Made by a program: the position numbers and the translations under genes. The notes under the pieces are model-generated. The model searched no databases. It was not told where the DNA came from and was given only the letters and a program-made list of their open reading frames with translations. Positions 1-10,159 of a stretch of 23,079 bases of DNA are shown piece after piece; the stretch's first letter is position 1, and every line of letters starts with the position of its first letter. Source of the stretch: Elysia marginata (Eukaryota; Mollusca; Gastropoda; Plakobranchidae); assembly GCA_019649035.1 (NCBI GenBank), contig BMAT01011131.1, positions 33,598-56,676 of the forward strand. The letters are read 5' to 3'.

Positions 1-534
1 GTATGAATGTTGGACTGACAGATAATATGCCTACTGAAAGTGTCGCGAACATTTTCTCAATCTATTTTCATAGAATCCTTTTTTTTAACGCTGTGTTTTC
101 TATAATTTTTTTGGTGCTCTTTTTGTAGTCGTTTTTTTTCTTTTCCTATGATTACTTTATACATACACTATCACATTTGTTTCTCTTGTAGGTCGATTTT
201 TATTTGTGCTAAAAGTGATTATTTTCTTATGTGTTTCCTTTTTTTCCTTCGTAAAAGCAAACATTTTTAGCGCATGACATTAAAATAAGTTAAGATAAGA
301 CTATTCCGTTCACTTAGATGTATATATTACACATTTGATTTGTTTAAATAATGACATCAAAAGAGTGCAAATTTTTGGAAAGATAAAGTTGCACACGACA
401 TAAAAAACGATCTCTTTTTTCGTAAAAGAGAGTATACGCAAGTAAAGTATAGCTATTTTGTATGTGATTAATGGTATGTGAAGTTGTTGTTCCAGTGTGT
501 GCTAAAAGTCCACACGGTTTATTTTTTTGGATGA
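1..534 (+). other. erg: Intron of the erg gene, upstream part
   Basis: AT-rich intronic sequence with short T runs. Apart from the exon-derived repeats at its 3' end, annotated separately, I see no coding segment, RNA gene or transposon. The cacacggtttatttttt stretch near 510 resembles the sequence before the acceptor of the real exon and may be the upstream edge of the first duplicated unit. Confidence 0.7.
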
Positions 535-738
535 GGTTATTTTGCTTATGATTCTTTACACTGCTATGTATACTCCTTGGGATAAGGTTATTTCGCTAAT
601 GTTTTATATGACACTAAATAACTGGGATATTATATGGTTTATTTTGCCTTGTCACAGGCTGTGTGGGATTGGGTTATTTTGGCGATGTTTCTCAACATAG
701 CTATGTTTATTCCTTGCACGATAAGGTTATTTCGCTAA
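535..738 (+). pseudogene. Decayed tandem copies of the 5' part of the S1 exon
   Basis: Two larger units precede the real exon. Copy 2 keeps a 3' splice site (gtcacag, ending at 657) and then reads [20 protein letters not shown], clearly the start of the S1 exon, but runs into TAA at 736-738 and has no donor. Copy 1 reads VILLMILYTAMYTPW from 536, again close to the exon's [15 protein letters not shown], but has lost the splice site and the first codons. Each unit also carries a second, weaker copy of the same motif (ggttatttcgctaatg at 586 and 725). The core ggttattt.gct.atg therefore occurs at 535, 586, 672, 725 and in the real exon at 815, with spacings of 51, 86, 53 and 90. The linking intron sequence, including the motif atggtttattt, is repeated too, so this is tandem duplication of genomic DNA and not retroposition. 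Copy 2 is unlikely to give a working channel. Confidence 0.85.
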
Positions 739-800
739 TGTTGGCTACGATGCTAAAGGACTGTGGTCTGACATGGTTTATTTTTTTTACTGTGTGACAG

Positions 801-925
801 GCTGTGTGGGATTGGGTTATTTTGCTGATGGTTCTCTACACGGCTGTGTTCACTCCCTACGCGGCCGCCTTCCTGCTGAAGGAAGATGAGATACGCATGA
901 AGCTGAACATGGCACCAGGCTCCAG
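801..925 (+). CDS. erg: Erg-type K+ channel exon: S1 segment (partial gene)
   Basis: Internal exon of a KCNH potassium channel alpha subunit, a plasma-membrane protein that works as a tetramer. It encodes 41 codons plus two bases, starting [20 protein letters not shown], then [14 protein letters not shown]. This is transmembrane S1 and the start of the S1-S2 loop. The run VFTPYxAAFLL is typical of the Erg (Kv11) branch; Eag and Elk have different residues there. The acceptor is a pyrimidine-rich tract ending in acag at 797-800. The donor gtaaag follows base 925. The exon starts in phase 0 and ends in phase 2, and the split codon AG|A (Arg) joins correctly to the exon at 1493. GC content is well above the flanking intron. 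No start codon is expected here because the N-terminal PAS region must lie upstream of the window. Identity comes from recognised family motifs, not from a database search. Confidence 0.93.
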
Positions 926-1492
926 GTAAAGAGACGAGAGATTCTACACAGCACAAAATCCATTTCAATGCTTTTAACTCTTTACATGGGCTCCGTGACT
1001 GGCCATTGCCTAACTATACAATTTCTAAACTAACAAAAGAGCAGAAAGTTTAAGCGAAGACTGACAAAATCTTTCACTTGGTAGTCTTGTAAAGCGCGAA
1101 CATTAAATCTTTTTTGTGAAACTAATTAGCTCTTCACTTAAATTTAACTTTGTGGACTCTTTTAATTTGCCTTTTTAAAAACTGTCTTTAAACCAAGGGA
1201 AAAATCAATGCTGTAAACAAAAAAAAAGATAGAGAGAAGAGAAAACACAAAGGAAGAAACAAAGAAGAAAGAATAAAAAAGACAAGGTTGGGTGGGCAAT
1301 GTAAAGAAATGATAAAAGAACGAATGGAATTAGGAGGAAAAAAAGATAGAAGCAAAGGAAAAATATCCATGCAACAAAACATGTAAAAAATTCAAAGCAT
1401 ACTTAAACAACTTTAATAAATGAACTACGCCTTTATCGATCAAACTAAACAGCCAAGTCATTATTAAAACTATTCTCACATATTTTCCCCAG
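926..1492 (+). other. erg: Short intron of erg between the S1 and S2-S3 exons
   Basis: A 567-bp phase-2 intron bounded by gtaaag and ttttccccag. It is AT-rich with A-rich stretches at 1200-1370. Nothing else is recognised inside it. Confidence 0.88.
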
Positions 1493-1727
1493 AAACACAA
1501 ACGCAGACACGATCTTCATCGACCCCCTGGTGATTGTGGATCTGATGGTAGACCTCATGTTCATCGCCGACATCCTCATCAACTTCCGCACGACCTATGT
1601 AGAGAATGGCGAGGTCATCTCGGACCAACAGAAAATCGCCATCAACTACATCAAGGGCTGGTTTGTCATCGACGCCTTCGCCGCCATCCCTTTTGATCTT
1701 CTGCTGTTTGGATCTGGCACTAGCGAT
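1493..1727 (+). CDS. erg: Erg-type K+ channel exon: S2-S3 segments
   Basis: Second visible exon of the same channel, in phase 2 to phase 0. After the split Arg codon it reads 78 codons. They cover the end of the S1-S2 loop, S2 ([17 protein letters not shown]), the conserved FRTTYV loop, and S3 ([20 protein letters not shown]). The acidic residues of S2 and S3 that pair with S4 charges, and the KCNH-specific calcium/magnesium-site aspartates, are present in VDLMFIAD and WFVID. The acceptor is ttttccccag at 1483-1492, and the donor gtaagt at 1728-1733 is close to ideal. The exon ends right after FGSGTSD. As I recall, human KCNH2 has an intron at the equivalent place, between the S3 end and LIGLLKT, in the same phase. 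The downstream intron is about 19.7 kb. Confidence 0.95.
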
Positions 1728-1900
1728 GTAAGTTGATGAGTTTTAATTTAGCCTTACGTTACGATTCGTGTGGGCGGTCGGTAAAGGATGAGATCTTAGG
1801 TTTTCATTGTGGTGAGTCACACAGCTGGTGAAATTTTAAAAACCGTTGTTGTTTATAGGTCTTTCTATCTTTTGATATAAGTTTGTTTCTGTGATAAATT

Positions 1901-1971
1901 TCTGTCCTCTGTCTCTCTCTGTCTGTCTGTCTCTCTCTCTGTCTGTCTGTGTGTCTGTCTGTCTGTCTCTC

Positions 1972-2025
<54 letters not shown>
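1901..2025. repeat. CT/GTCT microsatellite
   Basis: Imperfect tandem CT with interspersed GTCT units, ending in about 45 bases of pure CT. The six-frame reading on the - strand gives Arg/Glu and Thr/Asp repeats, which are an artefact of the repeat. Confidence 0.97.
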
Positions 2026-2028
<3 letters not shown>

Positions 2029-2110
2029 TTGTTTCTATGTCTCTATATCTCACTATAATTATCTGCCTTTATATATCTATCTCCCTTTCTCCTCCTCTCT
2101 CTAATCATTA

Positions 2111-2227
2111 TCTTCTTCTTCTCTTTTTTTCTTCTTCTTTTTCTTCTTCTTCTTCTTCTTCTTCTTCTTCTTCTTCTTTTTCTTCTTCTTCTTCTTCTTC
2201 TTCTTCTTCTTCTTCTTCTTCTTCTTC
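2111..2227. repeat. TCT trinucleotide microsatellite
   Basis: Nearly pure TCT/CTT repeat with a few T-run interruptions. It translates to poly-Ser in one frame but is intronic. Together with the CT repeat just upstream it makes a long, almost uninterrupted pyrimidine strand. Confidence 0.97.
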
Positions 2228-2329
2228 CGCTCCTTTAACTTACTTTCACTTGATTAAATTCTTTATCTCGTATCCCCCTCTCCCTTTCTCTTTTCTTTGG
2301 TTTTGCTCCGGTTCTTAGCCCTGAAAAAA

Positions 2330-5230
2330 AAATATGAAATGGAAGACCTTCAGAAGAATATAAAGTCTTCTAGGTCGTAAGCAGACACAAAATTTCCCAA
2401 TGTTTATTTTGTGGTTAGTTTTTCATATGTGGTGGGCAGATATTTTTTGGTATCTGTTCAGTATTCAGATATAATGAGTATTGAAAGTTGCTTTAAACGC
2501 GGAAAAGCAACAAAAAGTATAATGGCTACGAAATGGCCCAGAGATTTTAGAATGTCTTAGAACAATGCACATCTTCCAAACGACAAGCAAGTAACAGCTT
2601 TTCCTTAATTATCTAAAAGGTCTTCCATCTATTTACCGCATTCAGTCGACATCCCAATAATCTCTTATGAGATTGTCAAAAAAGTATACATGTATCTACC
2701 ACATTAGAAATTCAAGAACAAAAGTTATATACGTTTAAAAAACAAATAGTAAACCGAAGGTATCGAGAAAAGCGGTGACGGTGTAGGCTTTATTGGTGAG
2801 AAAAATGATCATTGACGGTGAACATTATTCAAAACTATTAAATTTTATCTTTACAAATACAAGAAAAGGAAAAAAAATATGAGGAAAAAATAAGAACAGA
2901 AAATACATGAAGAAGAAAATGTAAGAGTTGGAGATGTTCGGACTTGATTGTGATAAGAAACAGCAGAAAAAAGGGAAACTATTATCCAAAGATTACAATA
3001 GACGCTGGCTTTAATTTTACACTTTAAGTAGATAGTGATATGGAAATATGATCTGAGATAGCTGCATAATGTAACGCTAATATAAAAAGGGGCAGACTAT
3101 GATGCCACGAATCTAATATCTTTTTCGTTTTTTTAAATAATTGTTTATTCCGTTTGTTTGTTTTTTTTTTCTTTTTTTCTTCTTTTTTATGTTTGAATTC
3201 AAATAATCATAACAAAACCCAACTTTACTCTGATTCCGTTTTATTATGTCCACTTATCTCATTTCTCGGTGTAAAACTTGAGTTTTCTCTCTTACAATAT
3301 TGATGAGGCTCTGGTCAGCCGCGCCGTAGTACAGGTCGAAACATCCCCACCATAGCCGAGTGACATAATACCTGTCGAGGCTGTGCACATTACGTAAATA
3401 TAGCGTCTCGCTATCAAAATGCCGGACGGTCCCGGAAGTAAGAGTAAAACTCTTTTCTGCAATGAATCAATATAATCCTAATTTACGTAGATCTGCATTA
3501 ATCCTTAGCACAAAAAGTCAAAGTCTAACTTGCGGGATCGTCAGCCAGTTTGATAGCGAAATGCAACATTCTTGCAAACTGTACAGCCTCAATGTTTTAG
3601 ATTTCTTTAAAAAGTTGTTTTTTTCCTGCCGACCGATAACAATAAAGTTCTTTTTGAGTCCAAACTTCGTGTAAAACTTTAAAATCTGATGAGATTACAT
3701 TGCTTACATCCATGGGGATTAACTCGTGTGTCGCAAGTTTAACACTCAAGGGCGTTACTGTTTTTTAATAAGACATTTTCCTAAGCTTCCAAATGTCAAA
3801 CATTTTACTATGTTATCAATGTTTTATGAAATTGCTTTAAAACATTTGTTAATTTAAAATATAGAGAAAACAGAAGAAAAAAGTAAACCTTTAAAAGGCG
3901 TTTATTCTTAGAAAAAAGACTTCTGACTTCAGACTCAAACACCCTGGACGCGGAATTTAATTCTATTCATAATTCTTTTGATTTAAGGTATAGAATTTTA
4001 AATTGTCATCTAACATTGGCTTTTCTTAAAATATTTTAACTTTCTAATATTTGACCTACTCGCAGTGGTTGCGCATCGTAACAATTATGTAGTTGCCACA
4101 ATCCCATAAAACACGCTGAGCGTACAAAATATTCAACCATGGAACGAAATTCAAAATTTATGTAGGAAATAATCTCTTCTCCAAAGTATGACAGAAAACT
4201 AACCCTTCCGACAAGCTATTAAAAAAATCATTTCTTCAAAATTTAGTAACCTATGTGTATAACAGAGTTGGAAGGAAGATGATATGAGTAATCTTCGCTT
4301 CAACACCACGTTATTACAGTGAGACGAAATTTTACATCATTTCAGAATTTCACGGAGCTCAAGGTAGAAAAGGATTAAATGCGATTACTATATACAACTG
4401 TTGTTCAGTTTGGTTCGTGTGACGTCACCGTTCAATGATGCGGTAAAGATAATAGTTATTATTCTCTGCAGACAAAATGCACTTTCTTCCCTAAAATAGG
4501 CGAAAGTCGTAAACAGAAGTTTAAGGGGCTGTTTCATGACTAACCTCTCTTGTGTGTAAAATTCAAAAAGGTGCGTTCACCAGCGAACCATTCTGTGGGC
4601 GAGCTAGTTTATTCGAAATAACACTAGTGCGGAATCAATGCCTAAAAACTCACCATTGCTGAAGGGGGAACTACTCTTAAAGAATTTTTGTAAAGTTTAA
4701 GAACAGCTCCATAGGCTGAGGTGATATTATCGGTGATTCCCGATCCCACATTATCTTGGGCAGCATGATGGGAGCGAAGCAGACAGCCGGTAAAACTCGG
4801 ATCGATTCTGTTTCATTTTAAGGCGTTTATGTGCAGGAGATCGGAAAAGTTGGGGAAATTTTTAATTAGATGTAAACTTTTGCAGCGTTAAATATCTTTG
4901 AAAATTTCGTGATAAAGCAAGGTACTGGAGAAAGGTAGGGAAATGTTTTAGCCGTCCAATAAAAAGGCCCAAAGTGCGTTCAATCCAGCGCTTATTTACA
5001 ACCATTCTTGATGATACAAAATGTCCTGTTCTAAAGATTGTCTTTCCCAGCCAGCTCAAACACGTCGGATGTCGCAATTTACCGAAATACATGGCGTTGA
5101 CCTTTTCAACAAGGGCTTTCAAACTTTAAAACTTACATGAAATTTTCAAAACTTCATGGACTGTTATGAAAGCAGCACTATCATTCTAAAAAATGTGAAA
5201 AAAATCTACTTTAGAGAGAAAGTATTCTCA
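2330..5230. other. Intron stretch without recognised elements
   Basis: About 2.9 kb of AT-rich sequence. Slightly GC-richer patches at 3300-3440 and 4560-4810 suggest old repeat fragments, but I recognise no family. Open frames here are short, lack protein family features, and are judged to be chance. Confidence 0.5.
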
Positions 5231-5314
5231 TAATTATTAAAACTTGCGAACTCCGACTTACTTGGACGGATACTGTCTGTGTGGGTTGGTAAAGGGTAAA
5301 TTTACGGCATTCTG

Positions 5315-5583
5315 GAACAATTGCCGTCCCTCGAGACTGGGCCAGGTCGATAGAACTATATCGATATCGATATTTCATTTCGTGAGGGAGTGGGTTTTAA
5401 GATGCAGCTTTAAAAGTATGATTGAAAGATTTTAAAGGTATGAAATTAGCAGTGGAGAGAAGCAGGCTTTTAAGTGGAAATGCCCGAAATGCCTGTCCTT
5501 AAAAGTAGTTAAAAGCTTTAAAAGTAGTTGATATTGATATATTTCTATCGATCTGGAAAAGTCTCGAGGGACCGCAATGGTTC
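5315..5583. mobile_element. MITE-like element with ~54-bp terminal inverted repeats
   Basis: The left arm (5315-5368) starts gaacaattgccgtccctcga. The reverse complement of the right arm (5530-5583) starts gaaccattgcggtccctcga. By eye about 45 of 54 positions match, including ccctcgagac and tcgatagaa. The ~160-bp interior has no transposase coding capacity and carries repeated taaaagtagtt and ttttaaag motifs. These features suit a non-autonomous DNA transposon (MITE). I see no clear target-site duplication, so the true ends may lie a few bases in or out and the superfamily cannot be named. Confidence 0.72.
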
Positions 5584-6119
5584 ATGAGTACCTATATATA
5601 ATTTCGCTCCCGCCCACGTTGATCGTGCGTCTGAAGCCTAGGACGCTTGAGGCCCTGGAATTTTAGTTAAGAGAAATAAATAATACTCTATAATGAAAGA
5701 TCTCCCACCTACTACACAGTACTCAGCACGCATGTCAGCCTAAATGTTGAACAAACTGGTGTATGAGACTACTTGTGATCTATCTTATTTCAATTATCAA
5801 GACACTTAGGGCAAGTTTGAATAAAAAATTAGGCATACTTTTTACCCTTTTTATCAACCCGAGACCAGCAAATAAGAGCGGCCGCTCGCTCAAACAAATA
5901 AACGTTAGTCAATAAAGTAAAGTAAAGGAAAGGGTATTTTTATCGAGAGCCTAATCCAGAAAAACTCTATGATGTTTTATTGGCCTAACTAATTTTGATG
6001 TTTTAGAACATTCAGGACAAGGTTCAAAACGTATTTTTGGAGAATAGGCTGGCACATTATATAAGTCTCAATCATACACATTAGAACTGTGAAGTGTAAT
6101 CTTATTCAGTAATTTGACC

Positions 6120-6630
6120 TTTCCACCGGAGGTGTCGGGCCAGCCAAGGATAGGTTGTAATGTAATGTAACAAACAGGGATGAGTACAAGATAGGCTGGT
6201 ATAATATATTGTAATGTAACAAACAGGGATGAGTCCAAGATAGGTTGGTATAATATATTGTAATGTAACAAACAGGGATGAGTCCAAGATAGATTGGTAT
6301 AATTTTTTGAAATCCAGCAAATAGGGACTAACTACCCCAAGATAGGTTGGCTTAATGTATTGGAAAGTAACCAATAGGGATTAGCCCAAGATAGGTTGGC
6401 ATAATGCATTGTAATGTAACAAACAGGGACGAGTCCAAGATAGGTTGGTATAATTTTTTTGTAATCCAACAAATAGGGACTAACTACCCCAAGATAGGTT
6501 GGCTTAATGTATTGGAAAGTAACAAACAGGGATCAGCCCAAGATAGGTTGATATAATGTATTGTAATGTAACAAATAGAGATCAGCTCAAGATAGGTTGA
6601 TATAATGTATTGTAATGTAACAATCAGGGC
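6120..6630. repeat. Satellite-like tandem repeat, ~49-bp unit with 150-bp higher-order period
   Basis: About nine to ten copies of a unit containing aacagggatgag, ccaagataggttgg and a taatgtattgtaatgtaac-like segment. The unit is 49 bp at 6172, 6221 and 6270. Later copies alternate with 51-52-bp variants containing tagggactaactacccc. The block from 6271 recurs from 6421 with few changes, which gives a 150-bp higher-order period. The - strand is open across much of it because the repeat lacks stop codons in some frames. I do not regard that as coding. Confidence 0.93.
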
Positions 6631-6780
6631 TTTTGACATCTACTCACCGTGGGGTTTCCGCTTGTACTAGGGCGGCGGCGTTACAATAGGGGTGTGAACT
6701 AAAATCACACCGCTACCACTGTAAAAGGAAGAGGAACATTCAAATCATTCTTTAGAATGCAACTGCATTAATTCTTTTCA

Positions 6781-6984
6781 TTAGGCCACGAACATACTGC
6801 GCCCAGCCAGTATCCAGCTCAGCAACGGAAAAAACAGAAGAACAATAATAAAGCAGGACAAACACCGTGCGATCAGACTAGCAGCATTGATCAGGCGGTG
6901 GTTTGTCCCACTGTATCGTACTTGCTTTATTTGTTTCCGTTGCTGGGCTGGATGCGGACCGCACGCAGTATGTTTGTGGCCTAA
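6781..6984. mobile_element. Near-palindromic MITE (204 bp)
   Basis: The left end ttaggccacgaacatactgc is matched by the reverse complement of the right end, ttaggccacaaacatactgc. A second matched block, atccagctcagcaacggaaa / atccagcccagcaacggaaa, follows, then an inner pair, ggacaaacaccg / ggacaaaccaccg. The whole element folds as one long hairpin around 6880-6895. The TA at each end would fit a Tc1/mariner-type target site. Alternatively, the direct ATTAG at 6780-6784 and 6984-6988 could be a 5-bp duplication. It has no coding capacity. GC content is higher than the surroundings, suggesting insertion from elsewhere. Confidence 0.82.
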
Positions 6985-7278
6985 TTAGTCTAATCTTGCT
7001 TTCATCCTATTAGTTCTGTTTTTATGCATTTTATTTTGTAGGGCAAATTTTGTCAGGAGCTTGAACCTCAGTTAAATGCGAATCTCTTTTTTTACTTTAA
7101 ATGACTCAATATTATTTTTGTATTATTACTAGATCTCATTGGTTGTATATCTACTTTTTTTATTTAGGTTTCTTTTCTTTAGGGTAAGAGGTACAGATAT
7201 AAAAAAAAGTTTTATCGTGTACCAAGATAGAATAACTGATCATTTTTTTTAAAGAATTTCCGTAATTATCACGATGAG

Positions 7279-7280
7279 AT

Positions 7281-7334
<54 letters not shown>
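7279..7334. repeat. GAT trinucleotide microsatellite
   Basis: About 18 uninterrupted GAT/ATG units. Read on the - strand it gives a poly-His string, which is a repeat artefact and not a protein. Confidence 0.97.
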
Positions 7335-7339
7335 CTACG

Positions 7340-8855
7340 CATAAAAAAACTTAAATTAGTCTGGTTAATTTTTTTTCCACAGATCTAAAGTACACAATGC
7401 TAAGTTAATATAACTAGAAAACAAAAATGATGCAAACCCTCACATTTATTGCTATTGTTCTTGTGGTAAAGATTAAGATAACTAATTTCACATAAGTTGC
7501 CGCTAGACTATTTCCTAACATGTATGTTCAGAGTACTTTTAAACTAAATATATATATATATCGATCAGTTTACAATAATTCTACCTCTTTTTTTTTTAGC
7601 GTTACAGCCTTCGATGTTTTTGTTTTGTTTCTTTTGGTGTCTTTTTTCCTTCTGTCTTTTCAGCACTTTCTTTAACTATTTTAGCGGCACTTTCAGAGCA
7701 TGCTACAGTTTTTTTTTGTTTCCCTTTTTTATAGAGAGATGATGAGTTTGAATGTAAGAGCAGTATTTACTTAGCACACTCTCTGTACAGTTCAAGTAGC
7801 TTAGGTCCTAGCCCGTAGTTACCTAGTTTTTACTTGACAAAGCAACAGTCATCAATTTGTATTTATATCTACTTTTCTGAAAGATGCAAAATCAAAAATT
7901 GTAAACATAATTTAAAAAATATTTAGGACAGTCTGGCATTCTATCCAAAATGAATGCTAAGTCCCAAGGCCTAGTTTTGAGATAATGGCTTTTAAAGTTT
8001 AGAGGTTGTTCAGAGTCAATATTCCTTTCAATTTTAAATATAGACGCTAAATTTTCATACATGATTCATGTTGAAAGGTCATATTTTATGCACTTAATTT
8101 TCATTGGTATTCTCTTGAAGTTGTCCAAACTTTAAACGCAATGTTCTACCCCATCTAAAATTTCACGTCCTCAAACGTCTATAACTTTAGACAGAAGCAT
8201 GATAGAGTATTTCTTTTTATTGTATTTGAAAAGAGAGAAAAAAAGTTTTTTTGTAATATTAATTTATTATATCTCACTACCTTCCAATTTGACTTGAGAC
8301 TCATTTAGACTAGTCGCAATAAACTTTCAAAAGCGTTTACAATTTTTTTTTAAACCGCGCGCTATACCTTTGCTTGTTCATAGCTTGTTTAAATATGATT
8401 GCACCACGATATACAACTCAAAAGTCTTTATAAAGGTATAAAGATACATTATAACTGTTCTTTTGTAATAGAAAGTAGCCTAAAACTTAATGAGCATTTT
8501 TTGAACCAAATTTTTTAATGAACATAAGTCGTAGCTAGCATATAACTATGTATTAAAACCTAGCCAATACAATCAAAACCTGAAAGAAATATGATGCCTG
8601 AGGTTTCTACTAGGTAAAATGTACCAAAACTTTAGAATTTTTTTAGTATTTACAACCTAACAGTTTACATACGTTTCCAGTGTCATTTTTATACCCTTAC
8701 CTATTTTGTTCGGGGCATTCTGTTGTTTTTTTTTTCTTTTGCTTTCGATATATATGTCTTTATTCTTTTACATAAAAGTGTCTGTGTTTTCTTTCATACT
8801 TATTATTAATACTTTTGAAATCATAATGTGCAAACTGCAATTGTTATACTCATCA
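7340..8855. other. Intron stretch without recognised elements
   Basis: AT-rich sequence with T runs and a short TA repeat near 7550. I see no genes, tRNA-like boxes or transposon ends in it. Confidence 0.5.
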
Positions 8856-8857
8856 TT

Positions 8858-9006
8858 TCTATTATTATTAAATTTGTATGACTATTATTGTTACTATTGT
8901 TATTATCACTATTATAGATAATTTTTTAATTTTAATTAATATTTTATTGTTATGATTATTATTATTGTTATTACTAGTATTATTATTCGTACTATTATTG
9001 TTATTG
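8858..9006. repeat. Degenerate TTA/TTG microsatellite
   Basis: Imperfect tat/tta/ttg trinucleotides with point changes spread throughout. This is an old trinucleotide tract. Poly-Asn on the - strand is an artefact. Confidence 0.9.
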
Positions 9007-9426
9007 GGAATGCGATTAGAGCGCAAGCTATTACACCTTTTGGAAAACATCCTAGGGCAATTGATTGCAGGCATGAACGATAGGGTGGCGCTTTGATCTT
9101 ATTCCAAATTGTACTATTATTTACACAAAAAATTCTAATTATGAATATTTCTTCTCTATAATTTCGGATGTTCTTTTCTATGCATTTCTCTATTTGTATG
9201 CTTGATCACCACGATTTTCCCTGCTTATATATATATATCACTCTTTTTTTTCTCATCTACATTTCATTGATTTCCTTTTCACCATTTCGAAAAAAAACCC
9301 AAACGAAACGAACGTAGCTTCCTGTCGAGGTAGGTTTTTTCTGGGAAAGTTTGCTAACTGTATTGGTATATACCACTTGTGGTGTGTGTGTGTGTTTGCA
9401 ACACAGAGATGTCGCTCAGCATAGTT

Positions 9427-9508
9427 CGTTTCATTTCAATTCAATTCAATTCAATTCAGTTCAATCAAATTCAATTCAAATCAATTCAATTCAATCAAAT
9501 TCAAATCT
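9427..9508. repeat. TCAAT pentanucleotide microsatellite
   Basis: Tandem ttcaa/tcaat units, the first five nearly perfect, then mixed with tcaaa variants. It is preceded by a short GT run at 9380-9395. Confidence 0.92.
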
Positions 9509-10076
9509 ATCCAGTCAATACAAAGTTATATAAGTAGATGTATTGAAAATAAGCAAGTTGTCGAGTTTGTAGCGAAGTACTAATATATAATTAAATGTCT
9601 GAAACAAAAGAAAAAAAGAAATTTGCACAGCTAACTTAAAAACATATGTGTAATTTAAAAAAAGCCGGAAAATATTCCTATTAGATTGCTTACTTTGAGA
9701 GAGATAGAGAGAGAAAAACATAATGTATTTTTTTTCTTACCGAAACCTTTTTGCATATTGCTCAAACTTAATTTTTATTTTTGCTCTGTCTCTCTCGTTT
9801 TCCGCATTATCTTCTTCAGCTTTTGATTTTTTCTTTTACCCAACTCTCCTTTTTGTACTATCAATTTTTATACCATAAAAGTTTTATTAGGAATGAACGA
9901 AGTTTATCAACCCACCCACACCCTTCATCTCCCTTTTTTAAATTGTTATCCCCTTCCATTAACTGTTATTCTATTTTTTTTCCGTATTCCAGAAAGTTAA
10001 CGATAAAAGATTTGAAACAACTATGCTCAACAATATTTCTGATTGGCTTGCCGGGTTCTTGTGCAACATGTCCTGA

Positions 10077-10077
10077 G

Positions 10078-10113
<36 letters not shown>

Positions 10114-10150
10114 CGTCGTCGTTGTCGTTATTGTTGTTGTTGTTGTTGGC
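10077..10150. repeat. TTG/TGT trinucleotide microsatellite
   Basis: About a dozen pure TTG units, then tcg and ttg variants. A 124-codon open frame ending here is poly-Cys from this repeat and is not supported as a gene. Confidence 0.95.
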
Positions 10151-10159
10151 GTTGATGGT

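Noticed and set aside
658-738. Copy 2 of the S1 exon as a functional alternative exon
   Set aside because: It has an acceptor and readable residues but meets a stop codon after 26 codons, has no donor and has lost residues conserved in S1. It is treated as a decayed copy.
2037-2318. Poly-Ser open frame on the + strand
   Set aside because: Produced by the TCT repeat; low complexity and intronic.
4862-5435. Open frames flanking the first MITE (- strand 86 codons, + strand 63 codons)
   Set aside because: They show no transposase motifs and are most simply chance frames in or near non-coding repeat sequence.
6068-6374. Overlapping - strand open frames with repeated Tyr/Ile/Leu motifs
   Set aside because: They follow the 49-bp satellite exactly and simply repeat its translation. 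Nothing suggests a repeat protein.
7160-7342. Poly-His open frame on the - strand
   Set aside because: It is the GAT microsatellite read in one frame. It sits inside the erg intron with no splice sites or family features.
9781-10155. 124-codon open frame ending in a Cys-rich run
   Set aside because: The Cys run is the TTG repeat in another phase. The rest is AT-rich sequence with no recognisable domain, and there is no sign of a start context or neighbouring exon.
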